Assembly (NCBI RefSeq): GCF_000315625.1
Contig: NW_005434630.1
Location: forward strand, 6,559-70,558
Reading direction: 5' to 3'
Length of the DNA: 64,000 nt
Source: Guillardia theta CCMP2712
Lineage: Eukaryota; Cryptophyceae; Pyrenomonadales; Geminigeraceae
Position 1 is the stretch's first letter. Each line of letters starts with the position of its first letter. Of this stretch, positions 11,001-23,300 are shown piece after piece. The position numbers were made by a program, and so were the translations under genes. The notes below the pieces were generated by a model. The model had not been told where the DNA came from and ran no database searches. It was given only the letters and a program-made list of their open reading frames with translations.

Positions 11001-13838
11001 TTTCGACATTGCCGTTGTTGTTTTGAATTGATAGTCTCGCTTCATTGCTCGAATATTCTTTTTTCATTTTTTTCGAATTGGTTGTTTTTTCTGCGAGATG
11101 ACGTGGCACGTCGAACACATCTAATTTACAGAATTGAAAGGCTTGCTGTCGTTCAACCTACGCATTGTGGCTCGCAATTGCTTTCAAATTGGTTGTTTAT
11201 GGTTAATGCAAATCGGATCGAGTCATCATATGCTTCACGCAGAATGGCACAGAGATATTATGCGGTCGTCAAGCTTTATCTCAGATTTTGGATAGAGCTT
11301 TACCTCAGCAAGAAATCTTTTGTCCACTTGGTTTCTTGCTGGATGAGAAAAGGTGAACACAAGTATCAAGTTTTTGCCTTTGGATTTTGGAAAGAGCTGT
11401 GTGAAGAAAAGAGTATGTTTTCGAAGATCCTGTCTGTTCGTATCAAAACATTGAAATTTCTGATGTGCCGAAAGGTTTTCAAATATTGGGAAATAAGGAT
11501 GAAAGACAATTGCATTTTGAAATATGGTCTCAGAAATCTATTGAAAAAAATGATACGAAAGCAGTTGGCAATCTCCTTTGCAACGTGGAAATGGTGGCAA
11601 CTTCAATCCAAGAAAAAGAATTCTAGAATGATGAGGTTTAGAATGACTCGATCCAAATCAGCCCTTCGAGGTGTTCTACAAAGCTTTTTCACACTTTTGG
11701 AATGGCGGAAACAAAAAATCATGGCCAAAATTTTCAGAGAGAAAAAATTGATGAACTACAAGAAAAGATTGGTGGGATATTGGATGATGGCTTGCACAAA
11801 GCGACAGATTCGATTGAGAATGGACTACGTCGCAGATCGTTACTTGTCGGATATAGTCTTGCGGAATCAATATGAAATTTTTGACCACTGGAAGCTATTA
11901 TCTCAGAGAAAGAAATATTTGTCTTGCTCTCTCCGTGTACAGAACACAAAAAACGTCAACAAACATCTGATTCGTGCTGTACAAGGCTGGTTGAATTACG
12001 CCAACCTTGTCACGAAGCAAAAGAAAAATCAAATACGTTTTAGAAAATGTGTCGAAAGAAAGCTGCGCCTTATTGTATTATACAAGCTACATAATCAAGT
12101 GACCATCGTCAAGAATATTACAAATTCAGTCCAAGCAATGCATAAGAAACACTTACACAGTGTCTTTCATCGTTGGTTCGGCTCTGTGCAAAACAAGAAT
12201 GAGAGCCTTTACATGAAATTGACTAGTTACAGCAGGCTAGCTGTCCGTCTCGAATGTAGTCAAAAGAGCATGAAATCTTTGAGATTCACCATTTTAGGTG
12301 CATGGACTTATTTATTCCGACAAAAACGTGGCAGCAAGTTTCTGCGCTCCAATCTTAGTCTACTCTGGGACAAACATGCTCTTTCTGGGAGTTATGATCT
12401 ATGGAAAAAGGTCTCGGTCTCATCAAGAAAAAAACATTACGCTCTTGTACGAATTCTTCAACGAGTGTGCAACAAGAGGCAAAAGGAAGCATGGACAGGC
12501 TGGCGACACATTCTCATTTTGAAGCAATCGATTGACAGGAAGTCCACAATAGTCAGAGTATTTCAATGCAGCCGGAACAGAGCAGGCATTCGAAGAGCAT
12601 ATCTTGCATGGTCTTGGCATGTAAACGATTCCAACATCACTTTCGACTGGATGTTTCGAGTGCGATCAGTAATCATCCAGTGTTGGATATCAAGTTGCTT
12701 TTTGGAATGGAAAGCAATTACCAGACAAAAAGCTCGAAAGCTGGAAAAGTTGAACGATTCTCGTGCAGGTCGAGTCAAATTCACGGCATTTCATCGATTC
12801 AAAGCGAATGTTTGCACAATTTTATTTGCCCGGTTCGGTTCTCTGCAATCGTTACATTGGAGTTGCAAAAAGGAAGGGAAGCTTGCCTTTGTAATGTGGT
12901 TGGAGTATACCACTTGGAAAGCAAACATTAGAAACGTAATTGTACATCGCTGCAAAATTCTAGCGTCACGCAACATGCAGAAACTTTCAATCAGATGTTG
13001 GCTGAATTTTCACAAGTTTTCAATGATGGTCAAAAACGCGGCCAAAAAGGCCGAACATCAATCTGGAGATAGTCTGTTGAATCGAAGCTACTTTATATGG
13101 TCGCAAGAAACCCACTTGCGCCAGAGGCTGTCATGTGCCGCGAGTAGAGTTGGTTTCAAACAAACATTCAATCAGAAACGAAGGTCTTTCTTAGAGCTTT
13201 GCTCATGGGCCCATAAAAGAACATTGCAAAAACATTTCCAACGGAAAATCTCCGCTCGTCATCTCTCATTCCTTTTGCACGATTGTTTGAAAAGGTGGAG
13301 AGTTGAGGTTTGTGTGAACAACAGGTAGCCCCTTCTTGATTGTGCCATCATTGCTAACGATCGAAGGTACTGGAAGCTCCAGGATTCAAAATGTAAGGAG
13401 ATACTCGAGTTTTGCTTGTCCTCGTGGCACAAGAGAACCAAACAAGTTTGACTCTTGCTCGGGAAGAAAAATTCTTGACGTCAAGATGACAGGTAATGGA
13501 GAGCTGCGCACTCGGTCGGCGACGAATGCTCAACCGCACACAAGTGTTGCACTCTACCACCTTTCATTCTTGGAGATTGTGGTCGAAATTAACCTCAAAA
13601 GCGTTGAGGAAGAGCCAAGCTTACCTCTCCAAGGTCCAGCTAGACTGCATGGTCAAGTGGCAGATGGCAGCAACGTTTTCGGAGGAGGAAAAGTGCTCAA
13701 GACAGGTACAGAACATTCTTTACATCTTTTGATGACAAGTCTTTCCAGGTCGCAGCGCTCGTGAGCAGTGCTTGCAGGTCTTCAAAGGGAAGAGAACTTA
13801 TGCGATATATGATACGAGAGCATGCTGCCTTTGAATGA
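8027..13838 (+). CDS. Giant Sfi1-like Trp-repeat coiled-coil protein
   Basis: Seven exons join in phase: 8027-8548, 8593-8640, 8692-8814, 8871-13324, 13367-13445, 13493-13705 and 13749-13838, giving about 1842 aa. Residues 1-240 are acidic then coiled coil. From about residue 260 to the end the protein is very basic, with a tryptophan every 20-40 residues in the pattern hydrophobic-x2-W inside helices (for example FLKWMHIV, LIKWSI, FHSWRLW). This is the pattern of Sfi1/centrin-binding repeats, so a centriole, basal-body or rootlet role is the best inference. The short exons 5-7 continue the pattern, which confirms they belong. Codons 440-670 contain a recently expanded tandem repeat of very different base composition. 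The ATG lies in GATGGCCATGG; the upstream in-frame GTG is not needed. Confidence 0.8.
10188..10880 (+). repeat. 198-bp coding tandem repeat, 3.5 copies
   Basis: Units start at 10188, 10386, 10584 and 10782, the last truncated near 10880. Each encodes 66 residues beginning WRESAGEGMRLRTV and containing two or three Trp-repeat helices. The copies appear identical at the DNA level and are markedly GC-rich inside an AT-rich exon. Because 198 is divisible by three, additional open frames cross the array on both strands (9881-10930 plus; 10069-10773 and 10106-10927 minus); these are artefacts of the repeat. Confidence 0.92.
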
Positions 13839-13935
13839 AGTTCCTATCTAAAATATCACCCCAGATTTTCCAATTATGCTGTGGAATGTGAAAAGGCAGG
13901 TTCATCATCGAAGCCATTGAGTACCTGTGCAAGTA

Positions 13936-16475
13936 TCAAGAACTAGCCGCGGCAGCTGATGCATTTACCGAGTGCTCGTTGAGATATTTCACCATGTACT
14001 CCCCTTCTCCTTCCAGGTGGTACCCCAGGCTTGCGTAATACTGTCTGACACCCACACCGGATATCACGGCTACCTTCCGTTTCCCTGCTTTCCATGCCTA
14101 AACCAGCGTCACAGTCTTCACATAATGCACATCGCTCCCGCACAAGCCGCTCTGCACGAGCCATCAGTCTTCGCCCGAAGCCAACATGCTGCGGCCTGAT
14201 GAGATTGTCGTCCTCGTAGGTGGGGACAAGAACTCCATAACTGCAAATCGTGTGAAGAGTAGACAGACTTAGAGGGGTAAAACGACTAACGACTTACACA
14301 TGTAATTCTCGAATCAAGGCAGCGTCCAAAAGTTCAGGAAATATGGTGGATGTGGAATCTCCGTTGATTCTCAACCTGACAAGCGACATTGACATCTGTT
14401 TGATTCGTCTGTTCTATCGACCTTACAAATCCCAGCAAAGTTTCAAAGTTTGGAGTCTCAAAGCTGATGAATGTTTCCAAGCCACCGGACGAAAAGTGAG
14501 TCCTCTCAACGAGGACGGCTTCCTTCAAATCCACCACCTTGTTCAAGACTTATTTGTAATGCAACACAACCAAAGTCAGTTCGATACTGAATTTTTGATC
14601 TCTCGGCATCGAATGCATCTGCAACTTAATCCTTGTTGTCTCATTTTTGATGAAATGATTTGTCTCAAATTTGTCTTGTTATTTCCTGAAAAAGCGTTCA
14701 TTCTAGTCTTTTAGAAAACCCAATCACCTCCCAGAATACTCTGATTCGGGATGTCTCGAGGGATGCGATTGATCCGCTTCCACTCTTGAATATGCTGCTT
14801 GAACCATATTAACAGCTCTACAAGCTCTGTCCCATCATTTCTATCCGCATACGGCTTGTACAGTCCCTCGTGATACCATTGTGCAATCTTAGTAAACGGC
14901 GTCACTGTTGTAGGATAAATTTTGTAGTAGTCGGCATCCATGTCGGGATCAAACAAAGCCTTTTCAAGCATTTCTCTGTCGATTTGGGGACTGGCTCCTA
15001 AATGAGAAATAAATAATGTCCCATCAAACAAGTGAATTTCACCAGGGAGATCAGGCATCAGATGGATATCCACTTTGAAGCAGTTATCTTTCAAAAGCTT
15101 GATCGCCTTCATTCCTTGCGCATGCGTGCATTTTCGATTGACGATCTCTAAGATCGTGTCGTTCGTGTGCTGCAAGCCCACCTGGACTCTGGTACATCCA
15201 TAGCTGCGAAAACGTCGAATCTCTGCTCTTGTGATGAAATCTGGTCTCGTTTCCAAAGTGATCCCGATGACTTTGTATCTATGAAAACTATCAGATTGAT
15301 TACCCCAATGCAAGATTACCTTGCGCCTTCATTAATCTTCTGTTCTTCTTTGATCTCCAATGGAAGTCTCCTCTCTTGTGGTGGATCATCAAGAGTATTT
15401 GCAGCATAATAGATATCCTTGAACTGAAAATCAAGCACAAGACTCTCACAGAATTCAAGTACGCGAATGAAATTCTTTTGATAATCTTCAGGGTAAAATG
15501 ACCAGGTACCACCAAGGACTAAGACTTCAATCTTGTCCACCTTATGACCTATGTCTGTGCATTTGTCATTACTGTGAACGGGGAATTGCAATGCTGTGCC
15601 CACTTCGAAGGCAAGACACACGGTCGCGAAACTGCTCTACACAGTCCCAATTGTTTGCCATACCCTACAAGGTGCAGGAGACAAAGAAATCACTGGAAGT
15701 CATCGTGTTCGGAGAAACTTTACCCGTTTGCATCCCGGCTCTGTTGAGAGATAGCTGCGAGGAAGCAACTGCGTACCGTTCTCGTCGACCTCGTTGGGGC
15801 AATAATGGCAGTCCATTGGACATGAGAAGGGACCAGGCGCCGTGAAGAGAGTGACGACTAGCACCTGCAAGTATAATCACAAGAAAAGCGAGGAAGACGC
15901 GTGTCTCTGACTCACTCCAGACCATGATCGACAGCTCTTCCTGATCAGCAAACTACTGAAGGAGTGATCCGCCTCAACGACTCCCCTTTGTACAAGATCA
16001 TTGTATGCTTTCACAAGAGAACTGCAGAGTGTTCAAGTCATGTCGGTGTATGAATGCTGGGACATCAATGCCTGATTGGAGGCATGATCTTGTACTTCTT
16101 GCTCAACTGATGCCTGGAAGTATCCAACAAACTTCTGCCTGCCTTGTGATCGAGTCCCGTCCAATTCGTCGAGATCAGAAGATCGTGCAAGAATCTGCAA
16201 GGTAAATAGTCAGTAGGCGAGAAAATTCAGAAAAGCAACTTCCTCAGTGTGATATTGGATGTTTCTGTCTGTTCGTGAACTGTTTCTTCAGTCAACCTTG
16301 CATGACTCTGGATCTTGTGCGCCCCCTTCAGACCCGTGCTCAAAAGCGCTGATTCCATCACGGAGGCTGCAGTGTGAGGCGAGGCTTCTCTCTCGCAGCT
16401 TCCATCGCAGGTCGACAAGAACAAGGTCGCGAATAGCAGCAGCAGCATCCCTGTCGTCGCTTCCCTGCCCTGCAT
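13936..16475 (-). CDS. Elp3-like radical SAM / acetyltransferase with N-terminal leader
   Basis: Fourteen exons read in phase: 16475-16240, 16194-16072, 16021-15916, 15864-15724, 15664-15604, 15548-15463, 15417-15320, 15278-15043, 14997-14728, 14685-14588, 14537-14422, 14375-14298, 14240-14144 and 14097-13936, about 635 aa. The radical-SAM core has the cluster motif FSCPMDCHYCPNE (near residue 170), VLVLGGTWSFYP, GITLETRPDFIT, GCTRVQVGLQHT and KVDIHLMPDLPG. The C-terminal GNAT half has SGGLETFISFE, FPELLDAALIRELHVYG and KVAVISGVGVRQYYASLGY. Elp3 makes the carboxymethyl intermediate on wobble uridine of tRNA. The compact CxxxCxxC spacing differs from canonical eukaryotic nuclear Elp3 (CPHxxxTGxICVYCPGG). 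The first exon encodes a hydrophobic leader (MQGREATTGMLLLLFATLF), suggesting secretory or organelle targeting. The intron after 16072 starts with GC rather than GT. Confidence 0.85.
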
Positions 16476-16599
16476 TTTGATGGGATAAAAATGTTCTTTG
16501 AAGCCTGCCTCACGATCTACATAGGGAATAGAGGAAGACCAGCAAAGTTTTCTACTCCCTGTAGGTGCATTTGCTTCGCTCAAGAATTGAGCGCCAGGC
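16476..16599. promoter_or_regulatory. 124-bp divergent promoter region, Elp3-like / GMF
   Basis: The two start codons, at 16475 minus and 16600 plus, face away from each other with only 124 bp between them, so 5' control elements must be shared or overlapping. No specific motif was recognised. Confidence 0.45.
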
Positions 16600-17353
16600 A
16601 TGCCAACGACACTGAGTGACCAAGTGATGGACAAGTGGAAGACATTTCGGAAGATGAACTCAGACTCGTCCGCCATGACCAGTATTTCCTCCATCTGCCT
16701 CAACATCTGTCCCGCTGACGCTTCTGTTATGTCCGAACTCTGATGCAACAGTGAAGATGGGACCAGACGAAGAAACTATCATTATGGACGGTGACATATT
16801 AGAGATCACGCCGGAGGTAAAGTCTGCGAACACTGCCGCTTTCTCAAGCATGTGCGACTAGGAACTTGCGGAAGACATGTCTGAAAGCTCTCCCCGATGG
16901 ATTCTGTGGAGGTTTTGCTTGTGCACGAAAGGACAGAAATGACAATTGTTAGCATGAAGATCAGCAGGGACGATGGTAGGATTCAGCAACCTCTGATTCT
17001 TGTCTTTTTCTCTCCAATTTCCTGCAACACGAAGTTAAGAATGCTCTACTCGAGGTTGATGCGCTTGTTGTTGCCATCTTGTGACCAACTGAAAATTGCA
17101 AAGTCGAACAAGCTTACTCGCGGAAGCCTTGAAGGTAATGTTGGGATTTGCCTACCCCCGCCAACTTGGTTGATGAAGAAATTCTCAGATCTCAAGAGTC
17201 CATGAGATACAAGATTTGGATGACATGACGTGAGTCCCTTTGGCTGAACTGATTTACAATCCAAATGGAAGATGGCTACTTGATATCGCTCTTGATGATT
17301 CTTGCAGGATTGACAACCTGAAGAGTTTACATATCAACTCTGTCACAAGATGA
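16600..17353 (+). CDS. GMF: Glia maturation factor (ADF-H domain)
   Basis: Seven in-phase exons (16600-16681, 16752-16816, 16862-16911, 16953-17054, 17104-17134, 17189-17229 and 17308-17353) give 138 aa, the usual GMF length. The sequence follows the family throughout: an N-terminal basic helix (VMDKWKTFRKMN), an acidic EITPEELAEDMSESSPRWIL stretch, DDGRIQQPLILVFFSPISCN, LRMLYSS and the C-terminal RVHEIQDLDDMT. GMF belongs to the ADF/cofilin fold; in known systems it binds Arp2/3 rather than actin and promotes debranching. A cytoplasmic actin role is inferred from that. None of the exons is long enough to stand out as an open frame. Confidence 0.9.
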
Positions 17354-18192
17354 TGACACAGAGAAGCTGCGCAGTAAATCAGCGTCTAGTCTTTTATCAA
17401 GATGGATCTAGAAATGGGGATCAGAGTCTTGTGTGAGAATGTTCATGAATCCGATTAAATTTCAATGGCAATTGGCTGTTTACACATGAGAACGTCTATC
17501 TAGTCAATTGAACCGATTGACAAACTATGAACAAACATTGTATGATGCAATCATGGAGTTTTAGTAGAATTCGATGAAGAAGACAAAGTTTTTGATTGGT
17601 TGTTTGTTGTGAGCAACACCTTCCAATGAAAATGAGCAGGATTTATTACATCAAGTTTGACGTGAGATTAGTTCCTATTCGCCAGCCGGTAGACAAGGAA
17701 GTCCAGAGCCCATCCCTTGCGAAACCTTACATGATAGTGTTATCACACCAGCGGAATGCAATAAAGTAGAATTGACTCACATCACATACAGACATGCAAT
17801 GTGCAGCGCTACTGCGAGCTTGCGATACAGTACAATTCTTCAACACATCTCCCCTGCAAAGAGTGTACGATCAAGCGATGCGGGAAAATTGGAAAGTTGG
17901 ATAAAAAGGGAACTGGAAATATCAGCGCCATTTTGAGTATTAATATAAGGACAATTTGAGATGCAGTGGAATATCTGGTCAACATGTTTGCACTTTGCAC
18001 TCACGGGCTGGGGATGATAGAAGGCTCGGTTATCTCATTCTTCTGAGCTAATCCGGAAAGGATTCCGAACATTTCGCGAACACTTACTCTATTTCGGGAC
18101 AAATGATTTTTTTTTAGTGAGGCTTTCAAAAACAGACTCCCTCCCTCTCCGAGAGGTCAGTGAGAGGCTTTGGGTGAACGGTGAACTTTTAT
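17354..18192. other. Intergenic, no gene supported
   Basis: Convergent 3' flanks of GMF (plus) and the methyltransferase gene (minus). Only short AT-rich open frames are present, none with domain or splice support. Confidence 0.5.
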
Positions 18193-19851
18193 TTATCGTG
18201 TATCCTTGGCAGTCTTTTGCGGGCTCATCGCAAACTTCTCGAACAGAAAGAACGTCATCTTGCCGCGGCCGTATCTGCTCAGATATGTCAACTTGAAATA
18301 GACCAAGGCGTTCGTAGGAATACTCTCGGACGATCTTGTGCCGAAGAACCCAGGATTCCTTATCCAAGTCCTGGTGGTTTCACGTGGTTAGAGGGTTTGC
18401 GAGAGTGAGAGCAATACAAAATTACCAGTGGACGCGTCATGGTAATTGCACGTGCTCCCACTCGTAGCTTTTCCATTCTTTTTATCAATGTATCGTTCAT
18501 CTCATCTGTCCAGCAAGTGTTTGCTGCAAACACGACATCTCCTCTCGACCACCAATCGAACGCCATTGCGTCGTCCAATTTAAAGCTAATTTCTTGTCCA
18601 AACCATCATACCAGAAAACAAAGCGATTCAAAATCTTACTTCCGATCTCGGTTGCCGCGAAGGTGGTCTTCCTTTCTGCAACCATAGTCCAGAAGGACTG
18701 CTGAAGGCGAAGGGCAGCCTTATGCAACGGTTCAACAAATTCAATCCCAATGGATTCTGAAAATGGAAACAGTGAAGCAGCAAGCAAAACCTATCATATC
18801 AAAATGTGAGTAAAATCACTCTCAGTGCGAAGGCTTTGATACCGCCTTGCCTGTCCCAGAACCGAGGTCTACAAATATTTCGCCCTCTTTGGGTTGTACC
18901 AAACACAAAATCTGAAGAAAAGGTCAGATAGTCCTTTTCATCGGAAGGTCTCATATTGAGTACATGCAAATCACCTCAGCAAAAGAAGATGGAGAGATTT
19001 CGCCATATGTGTGTGAACCAAGATGCTGAATAGCATCTTCTGGCTTTGTTCCCGCAACCAGCACATGGGTCTCCACCTGATCTATAACTTCCATACCGTC
19101 TTTTGGCACAATTCCTTTGGACTGCGCCATACTCTCTTCCTTCGTATCTCTCAGCGCTTGGACAGACAAGGATAATTGATTGAAAAGTTTGGGACGAGTT
19201 TCCTTGGCGATTCGATAACCATCTTCTCCTTGCAATACCGGACCCAATTGCTGCAATTTTTCCGATTGCATTTCTGTAAGATTGCTGCGAGAGAGAAAGG
19301 TTACATTCTTGAAATGCGTTCGGCAGATTACATTACCTCATGAGGCGAATGGGTGCGGAACCAAACTTTTCTTGCATGTCGATCCCTTCAACTTTTCTGA
19401 CCCACTGTAATCCTTGTTCACCCAAGTCAATCAATTGCAGAGGGGTTCTTTCTCTCTGTCTCTGTTCTAACATTGATTTATCTTTCATTACTTTCAGGAT
19501 AGATGAGGTCTTCACTGACTTTTCTATTCCCCCTTTTTTCACAGTAAGAAATTCAGGTTTTCTTTTCCAATGCCGGCGTAAATTTCTTTCTTGTTCGGCA
19601 GTTAATTCAATTCCTTCCACGTTTGCTCTGTCTTCGTCTGTTGCCTTCAATCTTCCTTTCCTAGAACCTCCCCGCAGGGAGAGGCTCGTCAACATATGTG
19701 GTAGATGAAATCCAGACCATATTGTTGGACATATTCTTCGATGCATGGCAGCATCACAGCTATTCAACTCGTCTTGGTTTATAGTGACTTTTGCTTGGCA
19801 CACAAGGTATGTCAGCCAGCAAACGACAATGATTTGCCAGATCTGAGACAT
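18193..19851 (-). CDS. DOT1-like SAM-dependent methyltransferase with leader peptide
   Basis: Seven exons in phase: 19851-19337, 19284-18975, 18911-18843, 18790-18640, 18592-18426, 18370-18332 and 18291-18193, about 449 aa. The N-terminus is a signal-peptide-like MSQIWQIIVVCWLTYLVCQA, followed by a basic, hydroxylated stretch that could be a transit region. The catalytic half starts at HTYGEISPSSFAEIL and has motif I FVDLGSGTGKAVLLAA, an acidic GIEFVEPLH strand, a GDVVFAANTCWTDEM strand, and ends in TYLSRYGRGKMTFFLFEK. The YGE...DLGSGxG...GIE order is that of DOT1-fold methyltransferases; the substrate is unknown. With a leader, nuclear histone methylation is unlikely and a plastid or periplastid role is possible. 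The last two exons rest on a 40-nt intron and are less certain. Confidence 0.72.
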
Positions 19852-20224
19852 GATGGGTACAGTATGTTTTGTGACAATCTTTTTGTGACAATATCAGCTT
19901 GTAGATCCCAGCCGGAGAGGTCAAGTCCAAAAGCTGGTTTACACCTGCAAAACACGATGATCACAGCACTCCCTCGACTTCCATCAGCCTATCGTCAATC
20001 TCTGCCTCTCCCTTCTACATGCGCTCTCCTCGCTCGAGGCATTGATGAGTCCCTTCGCCCAGATGTCCCCCGTTGCAATTTCCGTTACTCCGATGTATAT
20101 CCCGGGCCCGGGCACCGACTTCAGTGATGCGTACTTCTGTCAATTCAGATTTTTTTTGCGTACCTCCGAGGGAAAGTTGGCCTAAAGTTAAGATTTTTTC
20201 ATTTGGTACCCCTTCATGTAAAGT

Positions 20225-20340
20225 ACCCTCACCCCTGTTAGGTCTAATTCATCACCCCACCCAGACAAATCCATCACCCCACCTACTCTATTGAAATCCT
20301 GAAGTAGAAATTTCTGTTCACTACCCCTTGCTTTCACCTC
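20225..20340 (+). promoter_or_regulatory. CACCCC cluster upstream of the Kelch/GCC gene
   Basis: Contains ACCCTCACCCCTG, ATCACCCCACCC, ATCACCCCACCTACTCTATT and ACTACCCCTTGC within 155 bp of the ATG at 20380. CACCCCACCTACTC followed by A/T-ATT recurs almost exactly upstream of the RING gene at about 32116-32134. Confidence 0.5.
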
Positions 20341-20379
20341 ATCAGCCACCCTCCCTCCTCCAGGTCAAAGTGCGCGAGC

Positions 20380-23300
20380 ATGGCGGAGGCACGGGGGAGT
20401 CCCCACTCGTTGGTGTTGGCAGTGGCGTCTTCTCTTGCCTCACCAGTCCTCCTCTATCCGCTGCTGTTGCTTCTCTTTGCTGCATCTCCTTCACCAGTCA
20501 TGGCAGGTACAGTCATGCCGTGGGTAGACCTGACTCGAAATCCTCCTCCGAACCTGTATGCCGCCGGCACTTGTGTGGTGAACAATGTCGCGTACGTGTT
20601 CGATGGTAGTACGATCTACACGCTCAGCGATCCTCAAGGCAGCTGGTCCAAGATAACAGCACAGGGATCCACCGGAGCATACGGTCTCTGGGGGTTCAGG
20701 ATGGTTACAGACAACACTTACCTCTATACGTACGGTTACCAAGGAGGTAAAACTTTTCGTAAAGCTCGTCTGAATGATGGTGACAAGCTGTACGCAGGCA
20801 CATCACCCTTGTATCGGTTTCAAATCTCCACATCCACATGGTCGATCGTCAACGCTACAGGCTCACCTGCATCACAAAGCGCATTTGCAATGGCATACCT
20901 GTCTAACAAGATCTACGTCTTTGGCGGTTACAACAGGAACGATGGTGAATATCTTATCACATGATGACACTTGTCTCACTCCATGTCATGATCAGAACTG
21001 ACAAATTACATGAGTCTCTTTGACATTTCTACCTCTACGTGGTCAACGCTCACGGTCTCGAGCATTCAGCCATCGGCCCGCTATTATGCCCAGATGGTTG
21101 CGATAGGAAACTTGTTATACATGTATGGAGGAGCATGTACGCAGACGCTGCATACATGACGTGGTTGGCTGACTGAGTGTATGTAGATGCGTCTGCAAGC
21201 TACGACGACGTCTACACCTTCAGTCCTTTGAACAATACCTGGACACTGCTCGATGTTGCGACTGGAAGTCGACCGACAGGAGGAGGAAGTTACTTCTCGA
21301 TGACAAGTATCGGAAGCTTGATCTACGTCTTTGGAGGCGAGAGTGAGTTAACCGTCAGACCAGAATGGTGTGGTATGCCTGACATCAAATCGCATCGCAG
21401 ATAGCAACAACCAAGTGAACACGTTTGATACCTCCAACAAGGCTTGGACTCTGCTTACAACGAAAGGATCCCAACCTGAAGCAAGATTGTCTGCGGCTTT
21501 GTTCCCTTTGAGCAAGAGCTCGAGCACATATCTTGTAGTACATGGTGGAATAACAGGCAGTACTAGTGAGTCTCGTGCTTACTTTTACTCACACTAGTGA
21601 CTTGTGCTTGTAGGTAATCAAGTGCTCAGCAACATCTTGCGATGGACTCTGGACCTGACGAGTTCAGAGTGGACAAAGAAAGATGACACTGTGCCTTCAA
21701 GTCGCTCTTTCTTTGCAATGTCATCTGTGAGCAAGCTCTATGTCGTCTCAGGATATGGAGCAGGTTGAACAACACAATGTTGATGATGCCTCGATGTGTT
21801 GACCCGATGCACGCAGACAACACCTACAATCCGTACGTGTACACGCCCTCTACCGACTCCTGGCAAGTCAAAAATGTATCAGGGTTCGAGTTTTTGTGGA
21901 ATCAAAGAGAGAGTGCTGCAATGGTATCAGTAGGAACCAAGACTTACTTACACGGGGGGTATAGTAGTCTTCAAACAACGGCTTACAACTACGAAGTCAA
22001 CGTTCTATTTGGTGAGACTTGATTGAGACGAAGACTCGTGCAAGGCTGCCTGCACATCTGTTGTTAACCATTCCACCAGGTCAAATGACGATCTTTGACA
22101 CGGCAGCAGAGGCATGGAGTCATGTCTACTACAGTTCCCTCTCCACCTCATCGACGTATCCATCTAAGCGATATGGCCATGCAATGACTGCGCTTGGGAC
22201 TGCGATCTACCTATTCGGCGGTTATGAATACACCTATTCGAGTGGTGAGTTGGAACGAAGTATTGATAAGCATGCTGTGATGACTTGCGTTTATCAGGTG
22301 ATGGTCAGCTCAAAAGTGACCTTTACAAGTTTGACACATCTAGCTACCTGTGGAGTCTGCTGAGTGCAGGCGGGTCGAAGCCTTCAGCCCGATATCGGCA
22401 TGGGATGGTGGCAGTAAACGGCAAGATCTACTTGTACGGGGGAGCAGAGAGTCACGACACAAGTGAGAAGATCTAGAGCTGTATCCCATACCTTGATTGA
22501 GCTTCTTTATAGATACGACTGCTGACACCAACGTGTACGTGCTGGACCCAAGCGCGTTGACATGGAGCATCCTGTCGACCGCAGGATCGACTCCCTCTGG
22601 ACGTCGAATGCACAGCATGGTCTCTATGGGATCGCAGATCTACCTCTTCGGAGGAAATGATCCCGCCTCAGGCAAGTCTGGCCGTGAGATGACCTGATTA
22701 TTTCTGACGAGGTCTCAAGGCAACCTGGCAGACAATAACCTTTACGAGCTGAATACCTTGACCCAGACATGGAGCATCAAAGCGACTAGTGGCAGTCCAG
22801 CTGCACGCTCGGGACACGGCATGGCAAGCTTGGATGGATACTTGTATATATTTGGAGGTTACGGCTCTGACGGTACAAGGAAGAGAGCTTGACGTACATG
22901 GTAGACTAACGTGAGAACAGGGTATGACACCCAAGACTTGTACAAGATTCTGATATCAAGTAGCTGCGAAATCGGATACGGATACGTGTCGTCGTCAAGC
23001 TGCACGGCCTGTGCCGTAGGATACTACAAGAGCTCAGTCGCCAACGTGGCATGCGACGCATGCTCAGGCATGACGACGACAGCATCAACAGCAAGCAGCT
23101 CGGCCAGCAGCTGCCTATGCAATGCCGGATACACAGGCCCGTCGGGCGCAACCTGTGCTGCTTGCAGCTCAGGCACATACAAGAGCAGCCTCGGCAGCCA
23201 AGCCTGCACCTCCTGTCCTGCCGGCACGTCTACATACGGGACAGGAAGCACACAAGCGAGCGACTGTCAGTGTGCGGCAGGGTACGGGTACTCGACGTCG

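Noticed and set aside
14711-15313. Truncated radical-SAM gene without acetyltransferase
   Set aside because: The stop lies in an intron; downstream exons restore the full Elp3 GNAT domain.
15316-15621. Elp3 insertion VLEFCESLVLDFQFK
   Set aside because: It is a 45-nt intron that happens to be open and in frame; removing it restores NFIRDIYYAANT.
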